Of a DNA stretch of 64,000 nucleotides, positions 47,007 through 58,715 are shown one piece after another; position 1 is the first letter of the stretch, and every line of letters begins with the position of its first letter. The position numbers were made by a program, and so were the translations under genes. The notes below the pieces were generated by a model. It was not told the DNA's origin and did not search any database. It saw only the letters and a list, made by a program, of their open reading frames with translations. Source of the stretch: Amphiura filiformis (lineage: Eukaryota; Echinodermata; Ophiuroidea; Amphilepidida; Amphiuridae); contig NC_092628.1 of the NCBI RefSeq assembly GCF_039555335.1, positions 96,786,536-96,850,535 of the forward strand. The letters are read 5' to 3'.

Positions 47007-47790
47007 GATAGTGTCAAGCTTCAGCAGGACCTAAATCATGTGTGTCAATGGGCATCCAAGTGGCAGATGACCTTCAACCCCAAAAAGTGCAACACCATGT
47101 CTGTTGGGTTAAAGAGGACCAAATCTCACCATGAATATACCATGCTCGGTGAAACCCTTGCTCAAGTTCAAGAACACAAATATCTTGGCGTCACCATAGC
47201 TGAAGACCTCACCTGGAACTCAAATTACCGGTGCACCGCGACCGTTAATAGCAAGGCCAACAAAATTCTCGGGCTTCTTCAAAGAAATATCTACCAGTGC
47301 AGCAAAGAAACCAAAGCTAAAGCATACAAGGCGTTGGTTCAACCTCACCTCGAATATGCGGCGGCAGTCACCGACCCATACCAGTCTAAATATATTCAGA
47401 TGTTAGAAAGAGTCCAAAGAAGAGCTGCTAGATTTGTTGTTGGCGACGAAAATGATTCAAGAGCTGGAGCGGGAAAGTTTGGCAGAGAGAAGAAAAACTG
47501 CCAGACTATGTCAATTTTACTTCGTCCACAATGGAGTCTCCCAACACTTTCACCAAACTTAGGCAGAGGGATACCAATCATTCCAGTAGTGAGTAGGCAC
47601 TTCACCGCAGATGCATATATAAAGTTATTGAAACAAGAACTGTCAGATATCAGAACTCCTTCCTTCCTAGAACTATTCGTGATTGGAATAGACTACCCCT
47701 TGTTTCTACAACGCAACCAACCTTGAAGAAATTTAAAGCGTCCCTTTTAATTTGCTCGTCTGCACCCCACGGCGTCATGGAACCAAAATG
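47007..47790 (+). pseudogene. 5'-truncated non-LTR retrotransposon, reverse transcriptase C-terminal part, frameshifted
   Basis: The frame begins DSVKLQQDLNHVCQWASKW, with FNPKKCNTM, YLGVTIAEDLTWN, KALVQPHLEYAA and MLERVQRRAARFVVGD. This is the thumb and C-terminal region of a Jockey/CR1-type reverse transcriptase. After about 47450 the correct frame shifts (QELERE, LAERRKTARLCQFYFVHN). It shifts again before FLPRTIRDWNRLP near 47665. The catalytic domain is absent because the copy is 5' truncated. It is a dead copy. Confidence 0.85.
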
Positions 47791-47984
47791 TTCTGTAGCC
47801 GTGTGTAAACACAATGAAGATGAAGATGCTACGGAAATTTATGACAAAACGGTTTTCAGTTATGGCTTTCTTTACTCAGGAAAAAGTAAAGAGCTTTAAT
47901 TTATATTTGATATATAAAATGATGCAGTTTGATGGCAAATTTGAATTCACCTTCAGGCTTTCATACCAACTTATATTGGTGAAA

Positions 47985-48266
47985 TATTCAGTGTTTGCTA
48001 ATTCATTCTTCCCACGCACCATCCGGGATTGGAACAAGCTCCCAGTGGATCCAGCAAACTACCAATCTCTCGACAGCTTTAAGACCATGTTGAGGGATTC
48101 TCCACTGAAGTAGTCTCATCACCAGCCTAGTTTTTACTCGCGTATATATTTTGCACCTGTCTTCAGTTTCATGCTACGTTTATTGTTCCGCCCATGCACA
48201 CCACGCGGTGCGCCTGTTCTCACTCATGTGAGCATTGCACTTTTAAGGAAGGAAGGAAGGAAGGAA
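47985..48266 (+). pseudogene. Second non-LTR retrotransposon 3' end with AAGG tail
   Basis: The frame NSFFPRTIRDWNKLPVDPAN continues through SLDSFKTMLRDS to a stop at about 48113. About 130 bases of 3' untranslated sequence follow, then a tandem AAGG repeat (48247-48266). The terminal simple repeat is the usual 3' end signature of this retrotransposon class. It repeats the same protein end as the copy just upstream. Confidence 0.8.
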
Positions 48267-49619
48267 TACCAATCGCCCGGCCCATCGCTCACAAACGGAG
48301 TATTAGGACAATGTGTGATTAATAATTTCAGGAAAAAAATAATTATTTAGAGGCTGTCGAGTGTCGACACTCAATTACTTCTTGCAATCTTGGACCTGCA
48401 CTAGTCACTAGACATGCTAGACACTATACTAAAATGCAGTAAACCTTTGACGAGTGCGTATTGAATGTATTAGCTATGTATTGTAAGGATACATCGCATA
48501 TTTACTGCGTTGCACGCACTTGTCTCTGATTGGCTGCTAAGGTGATATGTTGTTGCCGAGTGAAAATTTATGAATGAACTGTGCGCCGTACGCGTTGTTA
48601 GCGCCGAATTTGCAACATCACGGTAGTCGCGCTCGTCAAAGGTTTGCTGCATTTGACTATAGACGAATCCAAATGTACACGCATTCCTACACCTGACTAG
48701 CAGCCTTTAGTTGGGTAGCCGTCGGCTACAATGCACTCAAAATGTGAAATGATTTGGCCTTGGCGGAAATTTTAAACTGCATTCCATCACCTGTTTTACA
48801 CCTTCCGCGACATTTAGTCCATGCATCTTCTCCGGGATATTCTCTAGGTGTTAGGCGGCTTTTATTTGCACAATTGGACGCTCAAAACACCAGGTTGGTG
48901 CTAGCGGCTACCCAAAGATGTCCGACCAAATCCTGACCATGACTTGGCTACTTGGATTCGTCTATAGTGACTAGTCTAGTGCATGCAGCATGCACATGAT
49001 GCAGGTAAGCTTATCATGCTTATCTCGAAAAAAAACATTTTTTTGTGTTTTACGGGTAGTTGGTGACTTCAAATCCGTAAATTATGAAGAAGACAATAAA
49101 ATGCATTTATACTTTACCTTTTTGCCCATTTTAAGATGGACTTGTTCAAAGTACAAAGCTATTAAAAGTTCACAAGAAAATTAAGCTTATCCTCAGTTCA
49201 TTCAGCTTTTTACTTTGACGACACATGTGTTTTCTTTTCAACCTTTGACCCAATCAATTAATCGATAGCCGATTTAAACTTCCGGGTTCAGTAGACTTAT
49301 GAAATAAAACACTTGAAATGTTAAATGGTAACACAAAATGATTGACAACACTAAAGTTTTTGCCTTTCAGACCATAAATTAACCCTATATCATTTATTAT
49401 AAAGATAAACATTTTCTGTAAATTCAGTCAAAAACAAACATAAAATATTTATAATCTGGGAAAATTATACAGTTTCTAGAATAAGACAACATATAGTAAG
49501 CCATATAAGTCATAATATTTTGCAATTAAGATCATGTTTTTTCACGACAAGCCCTCTATTGACAAGACTTCGGTCCATTCCGAGGTTTATAGTTAAATTT
49601 TGATAGCCTATAAAAATGT
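48267..49619. other. Intergenic stretch, nothing coding recognised
   Basis: It contains palindromic CTGTCGAGTGTCGACACTC (48354-48372). An inverted pair lies around 48415-48660 (CAGTAAACCTTTGACGAG and CTCGTCAAAGGTTTGCTG), giving a 246-base MITE-like unit. A second inverted pair, ATAGACGAATCCAAAT at about 48659 and TTGGATTCGTCTATAG at about 48951, brackets a further 300 bases. The rest is AT-rich. Confidence 0.5.
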
Positions 49620-51085
49620 TATTATTAATCACGATGAACGCATTCCGTTGAACATGTTGAACTCAAAATTATACTGATGTTTATTGAAATCAAAGTGTTC
49701 AATCAAAGTATTGGGGCCTGATGCAAAAAGCGGGCTCTTAAAAGTTTTGACCCTCTAAAGGGATTTAAAGGGTGCACGGGGCTGAAAAAATTGACCACAA
49801 TTTCAATTTACCCGGGAAAATTGAGTTTATATGCGTTTCTATGGGGTTGACCCATAATTTTCATGTCAAAAGGTGGTGGGCCCTGAAATTTTTGGGAAAA
49901 AAAGGGGGGGGGCGAAAAAGAGTTTATATAATTAGTGACAATAAAAGTTATTGAATGCACCATATCTTGCATAATTATAATGGCTCATTTCAATACAATT
50001 CTGATTTTAGAATCTACCAGTTTATTGATATAGCGAAAGCCCGAGTAAAAAATCCGACTATAGGCCTATGTACTTTGGGTTCAGTTAAGCATACTTGTTT
50101 ATCAATCCAATTTAACCGCAAGCACAAACATGGACGTGCTAAACGTAAGTCCATGCACCTGAGTGATTGAGTTTAACTTTCGCGCCAGCAAACGCAAATT
50201 CCACAGATTGTTGTGTATGATGTACAATGTAGTTAATAAGTTAAAGTCCCATTCAGGCCCAGCAAAGTGTAAAAAAATAAAGTTGTTTATAACACGAGTC
50301 CTTCATTTAACTCCTTGAACGACTGAGTTGAAATTCGCTCTTTTAGAGTGGTTTTCACTCTTTTTTTAGTGGTTGTGAAGTTAAAAAAAACACATTTCAA
50401 TCATTTTTGAGTGGTTTTATAGGTGAACCACTCTTTTTAGGAGTGAGTTTTTCACGGCTTTTACATTTAGAAATAGACCATTCAAATGCAAAATTGGGCA
50501 AAAACGAAGAAAACAGCACTTTACAGCAGTATTGACTAAGTTGAAGCCCCCATTCAAATACAATCCTGCAGGCCTAGCCAATTAATATACTGTCAGTAGG
50601 CTTGTATAAATTAAAGAATCATGTAAAATGCCTTATTTTGTCTTAAATACACGGCTTTCGGCTGAACCATATAGCAGGCCATGTTAGCACATCTATGACA
50701 ATGACAAAGGTACCAAAATCTGAACTATTTTGATGATTTTTACGATCGTTTGAATGAGCAAATCACTGAATGGGACTTATAGTAATCAGCCTGGATGGAG
50801 GATTTAAACCATAGCGAGATCTGGGTGACCAATCACAAGCCAGATCCATTTAAAGATGCATTACATTATGGCCCATTTTTGAGACCAGTGTTAATAATGT
50901 TAATCACAATCCAAAGTAAATAGTCCACTTGGGAAGCTAACAAACAAGAGAGTATACGGTGACTAAAAATATCAGATGTGAAAATTTATGAATTGCACAC
51001 AAATTAATACAAATCAGCGTTTTATGCTTAAATGTAAATAGCATATGCAAAATGGGCAAGTGGACTATGGAGAAGTCTCAGGTTC
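49620..51085 (+). repeat. 1.4 kb dispersed repeat, copy B
   Basis: It opens ATTATTAATCACGATGAACG and closes GCAAAATGGGCAAGTGGACT. Long stretches match copy C (54340-56668), for example CTCAAAATTATACTGATGTT, AGTCCACTTGGGAAGCTAAC and TTTTATGCTTAAATGTAA. A segment at about 49706-49925 is absent from copy C, and the hAT and TTAA elements of copy C are absent here. No long reading frame is shared. The class of repeat is unknown. Confidence 0.7.
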
Positions 51086-53141
51086 ATTCAAGGATGGGAG
51101 GGTCTTCAAAATATTGTAGGTTTGCTATTTTTGAGCAACACAAAATATCCAAATTGAATGCTTTTATTAAGGGCACTTTGCCAGCCCTGTCTGCAGTGAC
51201 CCCTCTAAATTGAACTGCTTCTGTCGTCACCGAAATCCAATTTGTAAGGGGGGGGGGGGACACTCAACTTTGGAAGTGTATGCCTACCTGTCAATAGGCC
51301 CCCTTAAAACGAAGATGACCCTTTTTTATAAAAAGTCATACCCGATGACCCCTTTTTTTTAGGTGCGGCTACATTTTTTCTAGAATTGTATCATCAAAAT
51401 GCTACAAAAATTGACAAAATAATGTGAAAACTTTCTAATTCTCTTATCAGCAAATTTGTATTGTAAATGGAAATTTGGAACAATGATGAGAGACATATCA
51501 ATTTGTAAGCGCTCTTTTCATTGAATTTACAACCGTATGACAAAACAGGCAAAAATAGTAACTTTTTGCACAAGATTAGCAATTTAAAGAGAATTGGTCA
51601 CTGCTCATTAAAATGAAGCTATAGTGCAAGGAAAAAAGAGGAAAAAGGAGGCAGAAAGAGGAAAGAAGAGAGGAGAGAGGGAGAGGAGGGGCAGATGGGG
51701 AATCCATACGATATGCAATACCATACGATTATTATCAATAAGCCTGGAAAAAATTGTCTACTTGGGCCCCCGCCCCCCGCCCCCCACCCCCAAGTGCAGG
51801 GAAATTTGGTGGATTTGGGCCCCCGCCCCATACAGACTTGCCCCCCCCCCCCTACGCCGCTGTGTATATTGTCGTTTTTGCCCTGATCTCATTCCATCTA
51901 TAAAGGGTATATGGAATGCTATTGTAATAATTTATTTGCGGGGAGCGCGAATTTTTTTTGCATGAATGCCACCAATTTGGTTAAAATCAAAGGTTGATTT
52001 TGGTATAAAAACGCGGGACTTTCATAATTCTCAATTATATAAATTATAAGTAATGCGCACCTGGAAAGATCTGGATAACTTTTTTTTTTTCCATTTTTAT
52101 TCCCTGTACTTGGGACTGGTGGGTGGAGAAAAGTTACAGAAAACCACCAGCCCCCTTCTTCATGTCAGCCATACTATATTATAAACAAATATGCAATTAT
52201 TCCTTTAAGCCCAAATTAAAGTTTGATATGCAGTTACACTTGTAATTATTGACACCCATCACTCACAAGTGCTGTGATGTATACACCACACAAGCTGAAG
52301 CCAGGACATAAGAAAAGAATAGTAAAAAGCAGAAGCTGAACCAGGCCTGACAAAAGCACAAAACGAAGACCATCCCAGCACTGTCATAAGCGGTGAGTGT
52401 CAATTGAAATATAAATGAGACATCACATTCAAGAGAGAATCAAATTCAAGGCATCATAATCATATGGTTGAACAAACACTCGAACAAATCTACATACCCA
52501 GGGTTTTTTAACAAAAAACAACAACAGACCCATCCCCAGACAAGAACCCTCCCACAATCCCCACATCACAACACATTCACAACAAAAACAGAACAAAACA
52601 GAGAGACAGACAAGAATGGTAACTGTTCCCTTTCAAAAAACAGACAAAGATTCTGTAGAAATATCTATGGCTGATGCAAAAAAACAACAAAAAAAAAAAA
52701 ATAAATAAAAACATTTGAATACTTATGCAAAGAAAAGCAGGAGATTAAATTCCTCTTAAGAACTCGGATCAAAAGAAAATTTCTTAAAGTGTTTGGACAA
52801 TTTGCCTCTGTTTTCAGCAATTTTTTTCTCTGTATTAAATTTAATCTTAACCAAATTCTTATAGGCTTGAAAATTAGGAGCAACTTTCTGGAACTTACAT
52901 CTATGAATATAAAATTTCATACAAAGGATAAGAAAATTAATAGTATTTTTATGATCAGAATCTTCTGGTTAAAACTTTTTTGACCTCCCTACTATAAGCT
53001 GAGACGAATTTGAAGACCTAAATTTTTGACACCCCCCATAATGCCCAGCCCCCTCCCCCAAAAAAGTATTAATGAAATATATAAGCTTATCATAGTGCTA
53101 CCCAAAGCCGCAAAATGATTTGCGGTTTGGGTTCTGTGCCC
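51086..53141. other. Intergenic, low-complexity tracts only
   Basis: It includes a G-run near 51247-51258, polypurine at 51626-51690 and a C-rich segment at 51760-51855 (CCCCCGCC units, then CCTACGCCGCTG). An A/C-rich segment lies at 52490-52615. None of the open frames crossing these is convincing. Confidence 0.5.
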
Positions 53142-53150
53142 GGGGTTCTG

Positions 53151-53488
53151 TAGTCTCCACAGCAGCCAGTTTGGTTCCGCTCCCTCCACACAAACAGTCT
53201 GCCAATGATCACGAACTGGTCCTTTTGATTCGCTAACGGTTTTCTGCCGACGTCATCCAGCTTGACGTCAAACAAAGCTTTCAATTGGTCGATCGGCTAG
53301 ACGGCTACTTTATTATTCATGAGCAATTTTGACCTGCCATCTCGCCAGCTGAGTGAGGTCAATCAAGTTCCCGTATGTACAGCTCTACGGCTACAATCGT
53401 GTAGCCAATCAGAAACGGCGTGATAAGTGGCAATTGGCAGACTGTTTGTGTGGAGGGAGCGTAACCAAACTGGCTGCGGAGGAGACTA
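53151..53488. mobile_element. Mutator-like MITE with 9-base target duplication upstream of attractin exon 1
   Basis: TAGTCTCCACAGCAGCCAGT and its continuation at the left are mirrored at the right over about 55 bases. They end CGGAGGAGACTA at 53488. GGGGTTCTG occurs directly on both sides (53142-53150 and 53489-53497). Long inverted ends with a 9-base duplication fit Mutator-like elements. The right end is 188 bases upstream of the attractin ATG. Confidence 0.8.
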
Positions 53489-53676
53489 GGGGTTCTGTGG
53501 TTTAACACCAACTCATTTATGTCTCATTTGGCAATCCATACCAATTTATCGATTATGTTGATCCCCCAATATCGACAGAAGATAAGACCGACCATAGTGG
53601 TGTGTACAATTTTAGTTATCAACGTAAAATAAATAATCATGTAATAAATATTAAAACAGTGGTGAAAAAAGCCATC

Positions 53677-53921
53677 ATGGACGACAGAAACCTGCTGGAT
53701 TTCCTTTTTGCCAAATCTAAATTCAGGATGTGTTTACATGGACCGTATAGTCGAACTATTATTGTATATTTTTTGCTATTTTGTATGTGTACGGAACTAA
53801 TTTTGGCTTTGGATTGCCGAACTGATAATGACTGTGTAAATGGCCAGTGTCGTGATGGTGACTGTTTATGTGATGATGGATGGACAGGCGAATCATGTAC
53901 TCATTGTGGAGGAAGAAGATT
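53677..53921 (+). CDS. ATRN: Attractin-type protein, first coding exon
   Basis: The frame from ATG 53677, with favourable context GCCATCATGG, encodes 81 residues and two extra bases before donor GTAAGA at 53922. Residues 1-27 are a polar lead. Residues about 28-46 (TIIVYFLLFCMCTELILA) are a signal-type hydrophobic segment. Then comes an EGF-like module: CRTDNDCVNGQCRDG and CLCDDGWTGESCTHCGGRR. The six-cysteine pattern followed by CxHCxGR is characteristic of the amino end of attractin and attractin-like 1, in which the first EGF leads into a CUB domain. An EGF-plus-CUB protein of another type cannot be fully excluded, nor can ATRN be told from ATRNL1. Further exons (CUB, kelch repeats) are not in the remaining 10 kb, so intron 1 must extend past the window. 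Confidence 0.8.
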
Positions 53922-54420
53922 GTAAGATATTTTCCTTATTCTGATTAAAATGACACAGAAAGTTTTGGTGTCAGCTGTATAGGTTCACAGGTTAACACAC
54001 CAGGATCTAGAGCAGCTGTTGAAAAATAAAGATTGAGCCTGCCATTTTTTCTGGACCTTTTTTGTACTTCACACTCTCCAACTCTTGTTTTGTTTACTAT
54101 TTATATACATGTAAATATGTTTTGCAGATTTCTTTACAAATTTGTCGTACTGCTAACCACCTAGAATGTATTATTTTGCCCAAGGTCCTATGTATATTTC
54201 CTGTCGCCGCGCTTGCATATACGCAAGGGGTAAAGGATATCATTTTGTGTAAGAGAATGTTTAAAACCAGGAAGTGCTTCACATCATGAATGATTCATTC
54301 TCAGTGCTGTTCTATCTATTGCACTTTACCCACTTCTCACATCTGTCAAAGCCTAAGGGGTCACCCTCGCGTTAGACTATGCCATAGTCGAATTTTATTA
54401 AAAATACCGTATGTTATTAT

Positions 54421-55187
54421 CAGGCCGCGACAAATTTTATTTTTTAGCTTGCCCGATCGGGCAGGCAATATCCAAAAATTGGTTGCCTGAAATTAACCCA
54501 TATTCCCGGCAACAATTGTCGACAAAGTCACATACCGTACTCATCATGCAGTGCAGTGCATAGTACCGTAAGTGTGCCGAATTTGGCAGTTTCATTCTTA
54601 CAGAAATCCAATACTTTTCTCAGTTAAGTTGATAAATAAATGAGTATTCATGAAATGCATAAAAAATGAACATTTCATTCAATTATTTCACTGTTTGTTT
54701 CTTACATGTGGAATATAATGTGTATTTTATGTGAAATTTTGTCAGTAAAGTCACGGCGATTTACGTATTTCGCCAACCACTAGTACATCTCAATCTCAAT
54801 CATATGCAAATACATGGCCAGCTGACGTCATTGGCGTCATGATATTTGCAACGAAACAGGTTCTATAATTGGCCAAACTTCCAATACGTCACGTAACGGC
54901 ATGATGTTCATTAGCATATATACATGTATATGTCTGCAAGTCTGGTGTGGGATCACGAGTGCCTAGCGAAATTTGAGTTCCATTTCAAGAAGTTTTCTAC
55001 TTTGTTTTGACGTTTTTTACTTCTGTGAACACGCCAAGTTGGACAGAAATACTCCATTTTAAATCATCAAGCTTTAATTGGTTTAACTTTAGACTTGCCC
55101 GATCGGGCACAGCTCTTCAGAGTTTTAATTGCCCGACAAAAAATGTGATTGCCCCGGGCTATCGGACAGGCGATTTGTCGCAGCCTG
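54421..55187. mobile_element. Non-autonomous hAT element with 8-base target duplication
   Basis: The ends CAGGCCGCGACAAATTT and ATTTGTCGCAGCCTG are inverted repeats, and GTTATTAT is duplicated exactly (54413-54420 and 55188-55195). Subterminal TTGCCCGATCGGGCA words occur near both ends. The 8-base duplication and CAGG terminus establish the hAT superfamily. No transposase frame is present. Confidence 0.9.
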
Positions 55188-55369
55188 GTTATTATAGTCA
55201 TGATGAACCCATTTCGTTGAACTCAAAATTATACTGATGTTTATTAAAATTAAAGTACCGGTATTCAATAGTAAAATGGTCATAAAGAGTTAAAAATATC
55301 AGATGATTAGTGACAATAAAAGTAATTGATTGCAACATTATCTTGCATAATTATAATGGCTCACTTTAA

Positions 55370-56052
55370 GGGGGTACTACACCCATGTCCAATTTTGTGC
55401 CTATTTTTGCATTTCTCTCAAAAATCATAGTGCATTGGTGACAAGTAAGATACTGTATTTCGTCAAATAGTCGCCCCCCTCAAATAAACGCCCCACCACT
55501 TTTTTTCAACCAAGATGTTTCAAAATTCCGATATTTCCATGCTATCTTGTGTAGTAAGCTTCCAAGTTGCTCACATGGTTGATAATAGCAGCAATTAATG
55601 GCGAAAATCTGCATCGGCAACCCGGAAGTGAACCAAAAGTCAGTGTCAAAAGTTCATAGTTCGTCATTTTAGCGTGACTTTTAAGCTTACCTAATGATTT
55701 TAACGGGAATTGTCGTGCTAAAAATGACCTCTAATAAACGCCCCCCTTGGGAAAATGTAATTTGATGAAATACGGTATGCATATTATAGGGGCAAGGACT
55801 ACTACTACTGCACTGGAAATTTTATTTCAGCACAGACAACTGTTGTGGAGTTACAGTCAAAAATGAGGGAAAACCAGTATTTGATCAATAAATCAATAAC
55901 TACTTGCCTTGAGTTGCTGAATTTTCAGTGCAGTAGTTGTAGTCCTTGCCCCAATAATATGTATACATATATCTTACTTGTCACCAATGCGCTATAATTT
56001 TTCAGACAAATGCAAAAATAGGCACAAAATTGGCAAGGGGTGTAGTACCCCC
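55370..56052. mobile_element. TTAA-target palindromic MITE, copy 2, interrupted
   Basis: It begins GGGGGTACTACACCCATG and ends GGGGTGTAGTACCCCC, with TTAA at 55366-55369 and 56053-56056. Family as at 3283-3640. The left arm is split by the 55451-55777 element. Removing that element restores complementarity of GACAAGTAAGATA with TATCTTACTTGTC. Confidence 0.9.
55451..55777. mobile_element. MITE with TACTGTATTTCGTCAAA termini, copy 2, nested in the TTAA MITE
   Basis: The ends TACTGTATTTCGTCAAATAG and TTTGATGAAATACGGTA mirror each other. The host sequence continues GTAAGATA...TGCATATTAT, consistent with a TA duplication. Closely related to 45379-45695 throughout, including TTTCAACCRAGATGTTTCAA. 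Confidence 0.85.
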
Positions 56053-57788
56053 TTAATACTGAACAATTCTGATTATGGAATCTACCAGTTTATTGATAGC
56101 GAACCCCGAAAATCCGACTATGGACTTTGAATTTTAAGCAGAACTTTATCCCGGGACTTTGCTCTCTAAAAACACACTGTCAAGCATGTAGTTGTTTATT
56201 AGTCCATTAACCACAAGTACTAAGCATGGTATAGTACAAGATGCGCTAGATGTTTGATGAGAGATTAACTTTCAGGCGTCAACACAAAAGCGCCAAGCAA
56301 ATACCACAGATAGTTGTGTACGGTATAGTTAAATGGAAATGGCGCGGGCCCGGAAGATTTAAACCATAGCGAGATATCACAAGGCAGATCCATTTAAAGA
56401 TGCATTATATCATGGCCAATTTTAGTTAGGCCAGAAATTGGCCTAACTCTCCATAGAGTCCTGTGTTAAAAATCTTAACCGCAAGGCAAAGTCAGTAGTC
56501 CACTTGGGAAGCTAACAAACAGAGGGGGAGTGCGGTGACTGAAAAGATCAGATACAGATGTGAAAATCTATCAGTTGCACACAAATCAATATAAATCAGA
56601 GTTTTATGCTTAAATGTAATAGCCAGAATATATGCAAAATGGGCAAGTGGACTACGGAGAAGTATACCCTCGTGTGGATGCGTACAGGGACAAGTTTCAA
56701 GTCAATTTTCTCAGAAAATATTTAATACATTTGCTTATCTTCGGTAATTGATTTCCCTGAGAAGAAGTCAACTTTTGGAATTGTTTCATCAAGACTTGCA
56801 GAGGTACAATGTACATAATGTAGAATTGTAGATATTTATTTTATTATGGCATGTTTTGTGATTTCCCCCATTGATTGCAAAGCTTTGTGTCCGAGGGGTC
56901 GAGATTGAACAGCCAAATTTTGGCAAAAGCAACCAATGGGAAGAAGCGATCTATCGCAAGTGACGTCATGCGGACCGATAGAATTGACGTTGTATTGCTA
57001 GTGCTATAACAACCTTGGAACTTGTACACACTACAGTTACCGTATCATACTGCAGAAAGCGATAACTGAAATAATTTTATTACACTAGCTGAATCTTGCT
57101 GGAGAAGTCTAGCCCGAGGTACTCACACCTCCGGACCGTCACTACGATTTCCACTGGCCTTCTCCGAAACAAAGGTCTGAGGCTCCTGAGCCTATCTGGT
57201 CCAGGGTTCACAGTATTGAATTTTAAAACAAAATATCACTTCTTACCGTTCCTCACTTGAAAATAAGAAAAACAAAACATATTTGGTGCATGTGTAAAAT
57301 TTTTTGGTACATTTGAAGACTGTGAAAGGCCAAATTTGTGACCGTAGCGATCGGCACCATAACAAAAGTTAATGTCTCATAGAGATAACACAGTGGCCAT
57401 GGTGGCGAATAAATTTCATTTTTTTGCTGTGAAATGCAAATTTAATGAAGAAAAGAGATGTAGGAAGTCTTCATAGTGTTTTTATATAATCACAAAACCG
57501 AACATGTTATGTGAGTACTATGAATGCAGGGTGAACCTTTGAAACTGCGACATGAGTTCACGGTTCGGCTGCCTTTGTGTGCCCCATTTTTTCCAATAGG
57601 CCTACTGGAAGTCATGGCGAGGAAGGAACCAATAGGGCCATGATGTGTCGGGCTTGGAGAAGTCTAGCTTCGAATCTTCTCACCGTCGATAGCTGCACAT
57701 TCCAAGGCTAGAGTCCATTGCAATCAAAATCTGGTAAAAATTGATGAAGCATGAGTTGACAACATGTAACATGTATACAGTTTGTATG

Positions 57789-57999
57789 CAGACCTTCATT
57801 TCTGAAAATAGCAGGAGCTCAGTTAGTCGCTCTCCTATGTGTACTGAGGAGCTTGACAAGGGGCTCAATTATATAATATCAATATTAAACCAGAGGATTT
57901 TCAAGAAGTGAGGAGCTCAATAAATTGAGCTCCTGAAATACTGTTCAGGAGAGCTGTAGGAGCTCCGGCTCAATTGAGCTCCTCAAAAATGAAGGTCTG
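57789..57999. mobile_element. Small inverted-repeat element with CAGACCTTCATTT termini
   Basis: CAGACCTTCATTTCTGA at the left and TCAAAAATGAAGGTCTG at the right mirror each other. TGTATG is present on both flanks. The interior has repeated GAGCTCCT words in both orientations, probably foldback structure. Confidence 0.6.
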
Positions 58000-58715
58000 T
58001 GTATGTCTTGAGACATCAGGAAAACACAACAACTTTCCAAGTGGTTTTGAGAATTACAAAAAAACAAAACAATTGTTTATATGGTACCCAAGGGCTGCTT
58101 ATGGCCAGAAGGCATTTAAACAATGTTTAGTCATGAAAATTATATCCAAATTTTACCAATTTTGGTCTGTTTAGTTTACGCTGTGTCAAAGAGACAAGAA
58201 AGTGACTTCTTCTCTGGTAGCTGGGGTAGGCTAGCATATAGGTATTATATCATACATTATATTGAGTGTATTTATAATTTTTACAAGTTTATGCATTTTT
58301 AATCCTCTTGCCCCTAAGGCGACGTTGCAATGTTTCAATGTTTTGAAAAATATTGATGTTTTTTCCAACATTGATTTGTCAATGTTTTCAATCTAAAACA
58401 TTTTTGACAACATTGAATTTTAAGCAAAATGTTTCTGAATCTGAATCCGGATAGTCCGCAGCTAATTCATATACGGAATATACCATTTATAACCTCATGC
58501 ATAAATCACTGAGATTGTGGATATTGAGCCATAAAAAAGTTTAAAAACCAATGTTTCCCAAAAATGTTATGATAATGGTTGATTTTGTAAGGTTTGTATT
58601 AAAGTTGAGTCAGTGGAATTTGTAGATTTGTCCCACTTTGGATTAACTGTACAATATTATTGTGTGTGGACTTGAATGAATCAAATGATTTTGGTTGACC
58701 TTCAAAAGCAAGCTT

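Larger units (their letters stand above)
54340..56668 (+). repeat. 1.4 kb dispersed repeat, copy C, split by three insertions
   Basis: After removing the hAT element (54421-55187) and the TTAA element (55370-56052), the remainder lines up with copy B (49620-51085) through ATTATACTGATGTTTATT, AATCTACCAGTTTATTGATA, CCATTTAAAGATGCATTA and AAAATGGGCAAGTGGACTA. The repeat therefore predates both insertions. Confidence 0.7.
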
